From positions 1-38,706 of IMG/VR virus record IMGVR_UViG_3300030104_002809: DNA of 38,706 bases; one strand, written 5' to 3'. The stretch comes from a virus. The position numbers and the translations under genes are program-made. Shown here piece after piece: positions 24,220-32,665 of this stretch. The notes below the pieces were generated by a model. It was given only the letters and a program-made list of their open reading frames with translations, was not told the origin of the DNA and made no database searches. The first letter of the stretch is position 1. Every line of letters begins with the position of its first letter.

Positions 24220-25647
24220 TTAGTGTTTAATCCATTTAGATTTACCCCTCATTACTTGAACTATCTGATCAAGTTTAATGTTAGATAATCTTATTTTAGC
24301 ATTTCTTAATTTAGCACTTCTCTCTTGTTTAAACCTTCTTACAATATACTCTTGTATACCAACTCTTGTAGATAGTATAGAATATAATATATGTGAATAT
24401 AAAGCTTCTTCAGCTAATTTAGGAATTCTAGCATCAAGATCATAAGCATTTCCATCAGATATATATTCCAATAAAATAAGTTTTTCTGATAAGTTACTAG
24501 TAAAGTTAAAAGTACCTTTTCTTTGATCAATTTTAAACCATCCATTTTTTTGACTTGTTTGTGGCTCTAAACCATATCGTTGACCTAAAAATGCATCATA
24601 ATAACTACGATCTAAAACATTAGCATTATTTAAATCATTTTTAAAACCTCCACTTATAAACCTAGGGTTTGTTTTATCCCATCTATCGTCAATTTCCGAT
24701 GTAACTTCTGTATTTGAATCGCTGGCATCTTGTATAGGTTTACCTTCGTTATCTTGAGCAAACGTATAATAAGGCGATTGATTTAAGTTGTTTGTAGGAT
24801 ATATAGTGTGTAAAACACCTAAACTATCAACCCAAGATAAATTAACGTAATTAACATAATCTTGAGGTATAATTAAACTCAATGTAGTTGGAACTGTAAG
24901 TTCTTGAGATTTTATACTCTTTAAAGTATCATAACTAAACTCTTGTAAACCACGTCTCGCATGAAAAATAACATCAGTTCTTTTTACACTAGGTATTAAT
25001 TTACCCGCTCCAACATAAGCTATAAGAAAATTATCAATAACATCATTTAATCTTGTATATTCATAATCACCGTGTACATCATCTAGAGTATTTTCGTTTA
25101 GTTGTATTTTTAAATAAGTGTTAATGGTTAAAGAAGCAGCAACTGTAATTATATTCTGACTAGACATCGTCCAAGGACTAGCAAATTGAAATCTTAAATC
25201 TGTAGACGGGGGAATTTGAGTTGTTATATTACAAGTTACATTAGTGTTTCCAATAGGAAGATCTGCCAAAACAGTTCCATAAACTGCACCTGTAGAAGCA
25301 TTTACAACGGTCATGTCTTTTAACACATTTGGATTAGTTACCGTTAAAGGTAAAGCTGTTGGATTACCCACGTTTACAGCTACAGCTGTATTCTTACCTG
25401 TAGTTGAAGATACCGCTGATGTTGGTGTTAATTCAGTCCAAACCTGAGCGTCAGGACTTGTGAATATTTTAAAATTGTTTAAATTATAACCTAACGATGC
25501 TGGATCTGATCCACCAAAAACCAAATTAGTATTAAATGTACTTGTAAAAGTTTGATTAATAGCAGTAGCTGGTACTGTAAACTGCTGTGCTCCAGCGTAA
25601 TATTGTCTGTTAGTTTCGGTTATTAAACCTCCATTTGGTACTGGCAT
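24220..25647 (-). CDS. head-tail adaptor/ring protein with N-terminal beta domain
   Basis: A 475-aa protein with a beta-rich N-terminal part (1-175, MPVPNGGLITETNRQYYAG and Thr/Asn-rich strands) and an alpha/beta C-terminal part containing DNFLIAYVGAGKLIP, HARRGLQEFSYDTLKS and WFKIDQRKGTFNF. The C-terminal part resembles the helical adaptor proteins that seal the portal in podoviruses (T7 gp11-like role, ring protein in crAss-like phages). Position between capsid/portal genes and the nozzle gene fits. Two bases separate it from the nozzle gene. Assignment is by pattern and order. Confidence 0.7.
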   Translation of the reverse strand: MPVPNGGLITETNRQYYAGAQQFTVPATAINQTFTSTFNTNLVFGGSDPASLGYNLNNFKIFTSPDAQVWTELTPTSAVSSTTGKNTAVAVNVGNPTALPLTVTNPNVLKDMTVVNASTGAVYGTVLADLPIGNTNVTCNITTQIPPSTDLRFQFASPWTMSSQNIITVAASLTINTYLKIQLNENTLDDVHGDYEYTRLNDVIDNFLIAYVGAGKLIPSVKRTDVIFHARRGLQEFSYDTLKSIKSQELTVPTTLSLIIPQDYVNYVNLSWVDSLGVLHTIYPTNNLNQSPYYTFAQDNEGKPIQDASDSNTEVTSEIDDRWDKTNPRFISGGFKNDLNNANVLDRSYYDAFLGQRYGLEPQTSQKNGWFKIDQRKGTFNFTSNLSEKLILLEYISDGNAYDLDARIPKLAEEALYSHILYSILSTRVGIQEYIVRRFKQERSAKLRNAKIRLSNIKLDQIVQVMRGKSKWIKH

Positions 25648-25653
25648 AATTTA

Positions 25654-26628
25654 TTATCTTTGTTGATTTATATTTTCTTGAGCAATTTGTTGAGCTGCTA
25701 CTTGTACAATTTGAGGATTTTTAACTACAACACCAGCATATAATAATATTTTTAATATTAATTCTGTTTGATCAGCTGGATGTATTTCAAAGTTAAAAGA
25801 GGTTGCTGAACTAAACACATAAGAGCTATTTGTTCCTAATGTAAAATTCCAAATAGGTGGTAAAGGTTTTCTTATATATGATAAACTTATATTGTTGTTT
25901 ATAGTAGTAGGGTAAATAGTTATTTGATTATTTTTATAAGTATATATAGGATATGTAGTTGTAGGTTTTGTTAAATTAGAACTTAACAAATGATACAAAT
26001 CTTTTGCACCTACTAATTCTACTTCTTGAGCAGGTAAAGCTCCATTTGTGTAAAATATATCTCCTAGTCTATAAAATTGTATAGGATAGTAATTTACTGA
26101 TAAAGTTAAACCTGTTAAAGGTTGAGCATGAAAATCTATATTTAAACCATTTATACTATATTCTGATGGGCTAATTAAGTTATCACCACCAAAAACTTCA
26201 ACAACTCCATTTTGAATTTGATCAGATGTAACAGTAATACCATCACCATTATTACCAATAGCATACTGAGTGGTAGCACCAGCTGTAGCAGTGGGATTTG
26301 TCACCATTCCTATAACAGAGGCTTTACCTGTGTTATGACCTAATTGTTGTGGTAAATTAAAAACGTTACTTGAAGATATTGATGTAGCGTTTCCAAACTC
26401 TTTAAATATAGAGAGTTTTTCATTTATATTGACTACTCGATCTGAATAATCGACATCGGCTTGTGGAACACGTAACTGCTGATTTAAACTATCAAAATAT
26501 GTTTCAAATATTTCTAATTGAGATTGAGCACCTATCTTATTAAATTCAACAGGTGTCATATAACCTCTCTGTTCTTTGTTTAATATTAATAAAACGGTTT
26601 GGTATACAGTATTTACGTTTATTGCCAT
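25654..26628 (-). CDS. ring/adaptor protein
   Basis: A 324-aa protein with an N-terminal helix set (VNTVYQTVLLILNKEQRGYM, then GAQSQLEIFETYFDSLNQQL) and a mostly beta middle, ending in helices (LILKILLYAGVVVKNP, QVAAQQIAQENINQQR). From memory, proteins with this opening form a ring between portal and tail in Bacteroidota podoviruses, next to the adaptor encoded downstream. No enzymatic motif. It is preceded by a 67-base gap with a large hairpin, unusual in this tightly packed operon, which suggests a separate transcript or processed 5' end. Confidence 0.65.
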   Translation of the reverse strand: MAINVNTVYQTVLLILNKEQRGYMTPVEFNKIGAQSQLEIFETYFDSLNQQLRVPQADVDYSDRVVNINEKLSIFKEFGNATSISSSNVFNLPQQLGHNTGKASVIGMVTNPTATAGATTQYAIGNNGDGITVTSDQIQNGVVEVFGGDNLISPSEYSINGLNIDFHAQPLTGLTLSVNYYPIQFYRLGDIFYTNGALPAQEVELVGAKDLYHLLSSNLTKPTTTYPIYTYKNNQITIYPTTINNNISLSYIRKPLPPIWNFTLGTNSSYVFSSATSFNFEIHPADQTELILKILLYAGVVVKNPQIVQVAAQQIAQENINQQR

Positions 26629-26645
26629 TTTAATATTTTATGTTA

Positions 26646-26681
26646 ATAGTGGTAAGGGCCACAATAGTGACCCTTCACTAT
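26646..26681 (-). terminator. imperfect long hairpin between two structural genes
   Basis: Three stacked helices separated by small bulges: ATAGTG/CACTAT, AAGGG/CCCTT and CAC/GTG around an AATA loop. It lies in the 67-base gap after the 254-aa gene stop and before the ring protein start. On the - strand it is followed by AT-rich sequence but no clean U-run, so partial termination or an mRNA processing/stability element are both possible. Confidence 0.5.
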
Positions 26682-26695
26682 ATTATAGTTACATA

Positions 26696-27460
26696 TTATT
26701 GCAACTTTTTCTGAATTGTTTTATAAACTTCTACACCTTCATCAGTTTTAAACCAAGCGGCTAAAGCTGAATATGGATTTTCATCAAATGGTATATTCAT
26801 TAATTTTCTATTATTAGATCCCCAATGAAAACTTCTTTGATCTTGAGATAGTTTAATAATACCTCTTTCTTCAGCTACGATTCCACTATTTCTTAATCCA
26901 ACATTTTCATCAGCAGCTATAGCCATAAAAGACTTTGGGTTTTTCTTTGCCATTATAAGTAGATCTCTTTTTAGTTCTTTAGAGGTTAAACTGTTAACTT
27001 TAGAACCTTGTTCTACTCTTAATACTGCTTCAGCGTGATCTATATCCATTTCTTTAGCAGTTAATAAAGCATCTATTTCCAAATTAATATCTACTAATTC
27101 ATCTTCTGCTATTACCTCTGCTTCCCATTCAGCATATACAGCATTTTTTCTTGGATGATATAATGATAATAATTTTTGTAAGTTTTGTTTTTCTTTAGGC
27201 ACAGCTAATACACCATCTTCAAATATAATATGGCCTAAAATGATTTCACCTTTTTGTTCATCTACAAGTGGTGAATTTTGATTAGTTGCATATCTTAATT
27301 CTCTTTGTTCTCCTTTTGCTTCATCAAACCACATTAATGGTGATCTTCTTGAATTTTTTGAGTGCAACGTAAAAGTTAATGGCTCTGCACCATTTAAAAG
27401 ATAATATCTTCTATCTTTTATCTCCCATTTCGGGGTTTTTAATTCTTTAGTTTTTGACAT
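26696..27460 (-). CDS. conserved phage protein downstream of the capsid gene, 254 aa
   Basis: A soluble 254-aa protein. The N-terminal half is beta-like (KWEIKDRRYYLLNGAEPLTF, GEIILGHIIFEDG) and passes into VPKEKQNLQKLLSLYHP; the C-terminal half is helical and ends PYSALAAWFKTDEG. I remember similar proteins next to capsid genes in marine phages, without a known role. It is set off from the capsid gene by a terminator hairpin and has its own AT-rich leader, so it may be expressed at a different level from capsid. A head-completion or accessory head role is a guess from position. Confidence 0.65.
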   Translation of the reverse strand: MSKTKELKTPKWEIKDRRYYLLNGAEPLTFTLHSKNSRRSPLMWFDEAKGEQRELRYATNQNSPLVDEQKGEIILGHIIFEDGVLAVPKEKQNLQKLLSLYHPRKNAVYAEWEAEVIAEDELVDINLEIDALLTAKEMDIDHAEAVLRVEQGSKVNSLTSKELKRDLLIMAKKNPKSFMAIAADENVGLRNSGIVAEERGIIKLSQDQRSFHWGSNNRKLMNIPFDENPYSALAAWFKTDEGVEVYKTIQKKLQ

Positions 27461-27488
27461 GATATAATATAATATAATTAATAAATAA
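27461..27488 (-). promoter_or_regulatory. repeated AT-rich leader upstream of the 254-aa gene
   Basis: Directly before the ATG, the - strand reads TTATTTATTAATTATATTAT and continues TATTATAT. Nearly the same 27 bases precede the scaffold gene (30233-30260), differing by one inserted base and the end points. It has no Shine-Dalgarno. It may be a late promoter, or a translation leader of the AT-rich type used by Bacteroidota. Confidence 0.5.
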
Positions 27489-27492
27489 AGAA

Positions 27493-27517
27493 TATCTCCG
27501 CCATTAAGACGGAGATA
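27493..27517 (-). terminator. terminator-like hairpin after the major capsid gene
   Basis: TATCTCCG/CGGAGATA forms a perfect 8-bp stem with a 9-base loop, 16 bases after the capsid stop. On the - strand it runs into TTCTTTATTTATT. A transcript ending here would give a separate short capsid mRNA; readthrough would supply the downstream genes at a lower level. Confidence 0.7.
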
Positions 27518-27532
27518 AACTTTAAAGCAATT

Positions 27533-29017
27533 TTACTGTTGGAATAATACGAAGTTATTCGCAGCTTGAGTAACCAAACATCTTTCAGACAACCAGTTAA
27601 CTTGCATAGCATCTAAGTTAGTAGTGTAAGCACCACCAGCAGATCCTGTGATCCAGTTTTTGTATCGTCTATCTTCAGTTTGTGAAGCTCTATATCTTAC
27701 GTGCAAGAAAGGTCTTCTAATGTTAGTACCAAGTTGTTGGTCATAAACAGTTGAAGTTCCAGCAGGTATTAATACACCTTCGATGTTACTTACAGCAACA
27801 GCACCTCTCGTAGAAGCGTCATTTAAGTATTTCCAGCTAGTTTTGTAGAAGTCATAAGAACCTCTTCTGAAACCAGAGAAACCAAGGTTAAGTGCCATAT
27901 CTTCAGAGTTTTCAAACAAACCATAAGCAACACCACCAGCTATACCACCGGAGATTTGTCCTAGCATGTCATCAAAATCTAAATCTAAGTCTCTATTTAA
28001 GAAAAGCATGTTTTCTTCGATAGCACCTTGAGTATCTAAGTTTTTAAGTACTTGATCAAAGTCAGATAAACCTGTACCAGCAGAGAAGCCAGACATAATA
28101 TTACCTCTTGCTTGGATAGCAGCAAAAAGACCTTGAGTACCTAGAGCAGCAGCTCCAGCAAAACCAAATCCTGGTACGTTAGCTACCTGAGCAGCAAAAC
28201 TTGAACCACCAGCACCTGTAGCTAGTTCACCTTCAACCATTGCCATTTCTAAATAGTCATCAAATCTTAGTCTTGTTTCAGACTCAGACTTTAAATACCA
28301 AAGGTATCCTGATGTACCATCTTCAGTAGCAACTTCTACCCAACCAATCTGAGCCATATCAGAACCATTGATTTCAAAAGAATCTTTGATTATAATAGGG
28401 TTGTTTGAATATTGAGTAAATGTTGGTTGTATAGACTTATAAGTTCCTGCATTACCAGCAGCATCTATAGGTCCATTAGATCCTTTAGCGAATAAAGAAC
28501 CATAAACAAACATTTTTAAGTTTGTAGCTCCAACTCCTAAAGCATCAAAGTTAGCAGCAGTAAAAGGATAAGCAATTACTCTTTGTCCTATACCAGCAGC
28601 TACACTACTTCTAACAACAGCTTTAATTGTAACACCAGTAGATGGGTTCATAACAACTATTGTGTCGTTAGGAAAAATAGCGTTGGCAACCGCAGGGGTA
28701 CCACCTAATGCAAATTCTAATTGAACAGAACCTGCACCACCAGTTTGGTTTACATTGTCATAAGAAATATGTAATCTATTTTGCTCAGACCAGATAACCT
28801 GATCAGATGTCATTGGCATTTCAGCGCCAACCATTCTAAGGAAACCGTTTAACGTTCTGTTTCCATATCTTTCTACCTCTTGTTCGTAAACTTCAGGTAG
28901 GTACTGCTGGATAAAATCATTTGCACCACCAGTATTAAACGCTAAGTAGTTACCCTGTAGCGCTAATTGTTGTTGAGAAGGTACTATACTTCCAAACACA
29001 GGAGAAATTTGTCCCAT
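27533..29017 (-). CDS. major capsid protein
   Basis: A 494-aa protein lying after portal and scaffold genes, with the look of an HK97-fold capsid subunit: helical N-arm (FIQQYLPEVYEQEVERYGNR), a beta/alpha core with a Gly-rich insertion domain (about 130-205), RLRFDDYLEMAMVEGEL for the spine-helix region, and a C-terminal beta stretch (RRPFLHVRYRASQTEDRRYK). It builds the icosahedral shell. The size is somewhat above the minimal HK97 subunit, with the extra in the middle. It has its own terminator-like hairpin downstream, as expected for a protein needed in hundreds of copies. The fold is inferred, not proven. Confidence 0.85.
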   Translation of the reverse strand: MGQISPVFGSIVPSQQQLALQGNYLAFNTGGANDFIQQYLPEVYEQEVERYGNRTLNGFLRMVGAEMPMTSDQVIWSEQNRLHISYDNVNQTGGAGSVQLEFALGGTPAVANAIFPNDTIVVMNPSTGVTIKAVVRSSVAAGIGQRVIAYPFTAANFDALGVGATNLKMFVYGSLFAKGSNGPIDAAGNAGTYKSIQPTFTQYSNNPIIIKDSFEINGSDMAQIGWVEVATEDGTSGYLWYLKSESETRLRFDDYLEMAMVEGELATGAGGSSFAAQVANVPGFGFAGAAALGTQGLFAAIQARGNIMSGFSAGTGLSDFDQVLKNLDTQGAIEENMLFLNRDLDLDFDDMLGQISGGIAGGVAYGLFENSEDMALNLGFSGFRRGSYDFYKTSWKYLNDASTRGAVAVSNIEGVLIPAGTSTVYDQQLGTNIRRPFLHVRYRASQTEDRRYKNWITGSAGGAYTTNLDAMQVNWLSERCLVTQAANNFVLFQQ

Positions 29018-29035
29018 AATTAATAATTTTTAGTT

Positions 29036-30232
29036 TTAGTTAAATTTTCTTGTTTTAATCTTCAATTTTGAAGAATCAAGACCGCTTACACTTTTAACTT
29101 TAAACCCTCCAACCATAACTTCTCCAGTGGGCGACGGCCTACTGTCTTCTGTTATATTTTTGGATTTAGCAACAAGATCTTTAGTAGCATCGGATTTACC
29201 TTGCTCATAAAAATGTTTTGCAATTGAGTCAACATTGTCTGCGGCATACATAGCTTTGTGATAACCTTTAACATCTTTTACATTACCTTTTGAATCTAAG
29301 AACTTCTTAATTGTGTTTGTAATATTTGATTGTTTAGTTGCAACCTCATCAGGGTTTTTAACTCCGTATCTAAATTTCTTTTCACCGACTTGGAAATCAA
29401 AACCTTTGAAATCATCAGTAAAATATTTTTTAGTATTAGATTTAAAATCTTCATGTTGTTGTTGAGCTGTGTTTTGCTCTTCATTATAGCGGTTAAAAAA
29501 GTCCATAGCTTTTTGTTGGTCTTGTGTAATACCAGGTCTCAACTTGATTTCCTCGTAATATTTACTTTTTAAACCTTCTAAATGCTGTTTTGCTTTTGCA
29601 ACCTCTTCTTTATAAGCGAGTTTTTTCTTACGAATATCTCGCTCCTCGTCTACTTCTTCATCAAAAGAAAAATTATCTTCAATCATAAAGTTAACTTCTT
29701 CTGATGTTAAGTGTGACTTGGCTTGTTTATAATATTCTCTTAATAGAGAATCATTATCTACGTTAGAATAATCTGCATTAAGTCTAACATAGTCTTCTAA
29801 TGTACCACCTGTTTCTTTCATAAAGTCTACGACTTTTTCGATGTTTTCAGGTAGTTTAGCTATTTCTCTTGACTCTTCTGGAGTAGGAGTAATAACTTTT
29901 TCTTCAATTTTTTCACCTAATTCTACAATATCTTCTTCTAGTTTTTCTTCTGTAGGCTTTTCTTCTTCAACAACCTCTTCGATTATTGGCTTTTCTTCTT
30001 TATCTTCAGGAACCTTTTCGGGCTCTGATATTGGTTTGTCCACTTGAGGGCTATTTCCGGTTTGTTCTTCCATAGCCACCTCCTTTGTTTCTCCGACTTG
30101 AACGGCATCTTTTTGTTCTTCTTTTGGTTGATTAATTTTAGATAAATCTACTTTAATAGGCTCATCTTTTTTCACTAGTTTTCTAGGCCTTTTAACTTTA
30201 AAAGTACCCTCTTGTTTAACTTGTTCTGACAT
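29036..30232 (-). CDS. scaffolding protein
   Basis: A 398-aa highly charged protein immediately upstream of the capsid gene. Residues 1-35 are basic (KRPRKLVKK), 35-130 are almost entirely Glu/Lys/Pro/Val repeats (EEVVEEEKPTEEKLEEDIVE), followed by helical coiled-coil regions (about 185-260) and a basic C-terminus ending SKLKIKTRKFN. Low complexity, acidic middle and basic C-terminal capsid-binding tail are the hallmarks of tailed-phage scaffolds, which guide procapsid assembly and then leave. No protease gene is visible nearby, so exit without cleavage is likely. Confidence 0.8.
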   Translation of the reverse strand: MSEQVKQEGTFKVKRPRKLVKKDEPIKVDLSKINQPKEEQKDAVQVGETKEVAMEEQTGNSPQVDKPISEPEKVPEDKEEKPIIEEVVEEEKPTEEKLEEDIVELGEKIEEKVITPTPEESREIAKLPENIEKVVDFMKETGGTLEDYVRLNADYSNVDNDSLLREYYKQAKSHLTSEEVNFMIEDNFSFDEEVDEERDIRKKKLAYKEEVAKAKQHLEGLKSKYYEEIKLRPGITQDQQKAMDFFNRYNEEQNTAQQQHEDFKSNTKKYFTDDFKGFDFQVGEKKFRYGVKNPDEVATKQSNITNTIKKFLDSKGNVKDVKGYHKAMYAADNVDSIAKHFYEQGKSDATKDLVAKSKNITEDSRPSPTGEVMVGGFKVKSVSGLDSSKLKIKTRKFN

Positions 30233-30260
30233 AATATAATATAATATAAATTAATAAATA
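30233..30260 (-). promoter_or_regulatory. repeated AT-rich leader upstream of the scaffold gene
   Basis: Sequence directly before the scaffold ATG. On the + strand it contains ATATAATATAATATAA followed by an ATTAATAAATA stretch; the same 16 bases and TTAATAAATA precede the 254-aa gene at 27461. Recurrence at two structural genes suggests a shared control element for late expression. Confidence 0.5.
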
Positions 30261-30262
30261 GT

Positions 30263-32665
30263 TTATTGCGGTTCAAACTGCTCTAAACCAAATCCGCCTA
30301 AATTATCATTTCCAGCAGATTCAAAATCTGTAGGTAATAAATCATTTTGACGTTGTTCAATCATTTTTGATTGTTGTGTTGCTTGTATTTTTGTTCTTTT
30401 ATCTTTACGATCTTCTATAAATTGTTCTTTTTCTCTCATTTTAGAAGCATCTGCTTGAGCTAATTGTAATTGATAATTAAACTCTTCAGCCATTAATTGC
30501 TTTTTAATTAATGCTTCCTGTTCCATTCTTTGTATTTCAAACTGAGATTTTGCTTGTTCAATTTGTATTTTTGTATTAGCTAAAGCTTCCTGTTTTTGAA
30601 CTTCGTTCATAGCCGCTTGTTCAGAAGCTTGAGCATTAGCTTGAGCTTGAGCTTGAATTTGTTGTTGTTGAGCAGCTTGATCTTGTTTTTGCTTTTGTAT
30701 TCTTCTGTATTTTAATATTTGATTAGCTAATTGAATGTTTTTAACTTCTCTTATATCAATAGCATCTTCTAAGTATATTTGGCCACTTTGTAAAGCTACT
30801 TGTATATTTTGTTCTAATTTAGCTTTTTCCTCATCATCAGGCTCTAGTTCCATGTAAATACCAAAATCATATAAATGAAGATTTTTTAATTCTTCTAAAT
30901 TTTGAGTATTAGTTAATGATATGCTTTGCATTAAAGCTTGTTTAGTTAAATCAAATTCTAAAGCATCAGCTAATCTTAATGATATATTTTCACAAGTTCT
31001 TAAAGTTAAGTATAAGCTAGCATCTAATATATGTTTTGTTGCAATATTAGAAGCATTGGCAGCCATTTTTTGCAATCCGACTAAAGAGTCTTTGTCTGGT
31101 AAACTGCCATCACGTGCTTCATTAAGACCCGTTACATCTCTTATCATTTGTAGGTAATACTGATAAGTATTTATTAGTGAAGATATTTTTCCATTAGCAC
31201 TTGAGGTTTGTAATTCTTGTATAGGTACTTTACCTCTATTAGGGTCACCATCTTGAGTTAAACTTCTACCAACTATACTACCAGTTTGAAAATACATGTT
31301 TAACGCCTCTTGCGGATTATAATTAGTACCATTACCTAAATCAACTTCTGCTAAACCATCTACATCTACAAAAACACCATCTGGTACCATTCTAGCAATT
31401 ACTTGTTGAAGTTTCAAAGAAGTTAATTGTATTGAATCAGCAAAACCAGTTATTCTACTAACTAAAGATTCTATACGCCCTTGATATAAATTAGGTGAAC
31501 ATATAACATAATTCATTTTAACCTTAGTTAAATCACTTTTAGGTCTAGTCATATTTTCTGCTAATTTCCACTCTAGCATTTGTGGAACACCCATTACTTT
31601 AGCACCACTAAATAATACTTCTATTGATCTTGATATTCTATCAAAATTATCACTTTCTGGTGGATTAAAAGTATCCGGCTTTTCTAATGTTTTTTCTAGA
31701 CCTGTATCTGTTTTTTTAATTTTAAAAACTTGATCAATAAACGTTTTATATTCAAAAAACAATATTTGTACTAAATCATTATCGTAATTAGGATTAGCAA
31801 TATAACCATCTCTACCTGGATACCTAACCATCTTTTCTAATTCTTCATCTGTAAGGTATGGAAACCTTTTTTTAATCTCAGCTAGTGTCATAGACTTTAT
31901 TTCGCCTACATAATATACATCTTCAAAATTAGGATCATTAGTGTACGAATAAACTAAATTAGCAGGATCAACATAATCTACTACAACACCCTCTGATTTA
32001 TTAAAACTTGTTTTAACGGCTCCAATACCAATAGTAACTATATCTTCAATTATTCTTTTTTTAGTTAATTGATATTTATTAAAAGCCAATGTATTATTTA
32101 TAGCTTCTTCTTCAGCAATTTCTACAGACTGCTTATAATTAAGCTGCATGTGTATTTCTAGTTCTTCTTTAGATTGTGGTAATACTTTTGGATCTGAATT
32201 ATATAAATTCATACCAGTTGTTTGTTGTATATTATCAAGATATTCTTTAGCCATCATATCTCTATATATACTACTTACATAATCAGTTCTTTGTTTTAAA
32301 GAAAAAGGATCTTGAGCATAAGCATTTAAATCATATTCTTTAGATGAAATACCATTTACAACTATATCTACAAATTTAGGTATGATAGCAACTGGTTTCC
32401 AGTCTAAATTTAAATAAGATAAATCACCATTAATAGATAATTCATCTTTATATTTTTGTACGTTTTGTTCTCCTCTAGCGTATAATCTTAAATTGTGAAA
32501 GTTTTCATAACCTGTGTTCCATCTGCTACCATTTACTCTACCTCCTCTAAACCATTCATATTCAATAGCTTGCCCAACTAATAATCCATATTCTAAACTT
32601 TTCTTTTCCTCCTCAGATACCATCTGACTTGGAAACGCACTATTAATACCAGTGTTTAATTTCAT
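30263..32665 (-). CDS. portal protein with long coiled-coil C-terminus
   Basis: An 800-aa protein next to the large terminase (4-base ATGA overlap). It begins with a helical region and YARGEQNVQKYKDEL and NLDWKPVAIIPKFVDIVVNG, followed by alternating helices and strands (stem and wing), VSRITGFADSIQLTSLKLQQ, and a Q/A-rich region (about 660-790, QAAQQQQIQAQAQANAQA) that would form a long coiled coil or barrel. The portal is the dodecameric ring at one capsid vertex through which DNA enters and leaves. The size (about 800 aa) is large, similar to crAss-like and P22-type portals with extended barrels. Confidence 0.88.
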   Translation of the reverse strand: MKLNTGINSAFPSQMVSEEEKKSLEYGLLVGQAIEYEWFRGGRVNGSRWNTGYENFHNLRLYARGEQNVQKYKDELSINGDLSYLNLDWKPVAIIPKFVDIVVNGISSKEYDLNAYAQDPFSLKQRTDYVSSIYRDMMAKEYLDNIQQTTGMNLYNSDPKVLPQSKEELEIHMQLNYKQSVEIAEEEAINNTLAFNKYQLTKKRIIEDIVTIGIGAVKTSFNKSEGVVVDYVDPANLVYSYTNDPNFEDVYYVGEIKSMTLAEIKKRFPYLTDEELEKMVRYPGRDGYIANPNYDNDLVQILFFEYKTFIDQVFKIKKTDTGLEKTLEKPDTFNPPESDNFDRISRSIEVLFSGAKVMGVPQMLEWKLAENMTRPKSDLTKVKMNYVICSPNLYQGRIESLVSRITGFADSIQLTSLKLQQVIARMVPDGVFVDVDGLAEVDLGNGTNYNPQEALNMYFQTGSIVGRSLTQDGDPNRGKVPIQELQTSSANGKISSLINTYQYYLQMIRDVTGLNEARDGSLPDKDSLVGLQKMAANASNIATKHILDASLYLTLRTCENISLRLADALEFDLTKQALMQSISLTNTQNLEELKNLHLYDFGIYMELEPDDEEKAKLEQNIQVALQSGQIYLEDAIDIREVKNIQLANQILKYRRIQKQKQDQAAQQQQIQAQAQANAQASEQAAMNEVQKQEALANTKIQIEQAKSQFEIQRMEQEALIKKQLMAEEFNYQLQLAQADASKMREKEQFIEDRKDKRTKIQATQQSKMIEQRQNDLLPTDFESAGNDNLGGFGLEQFEPQ

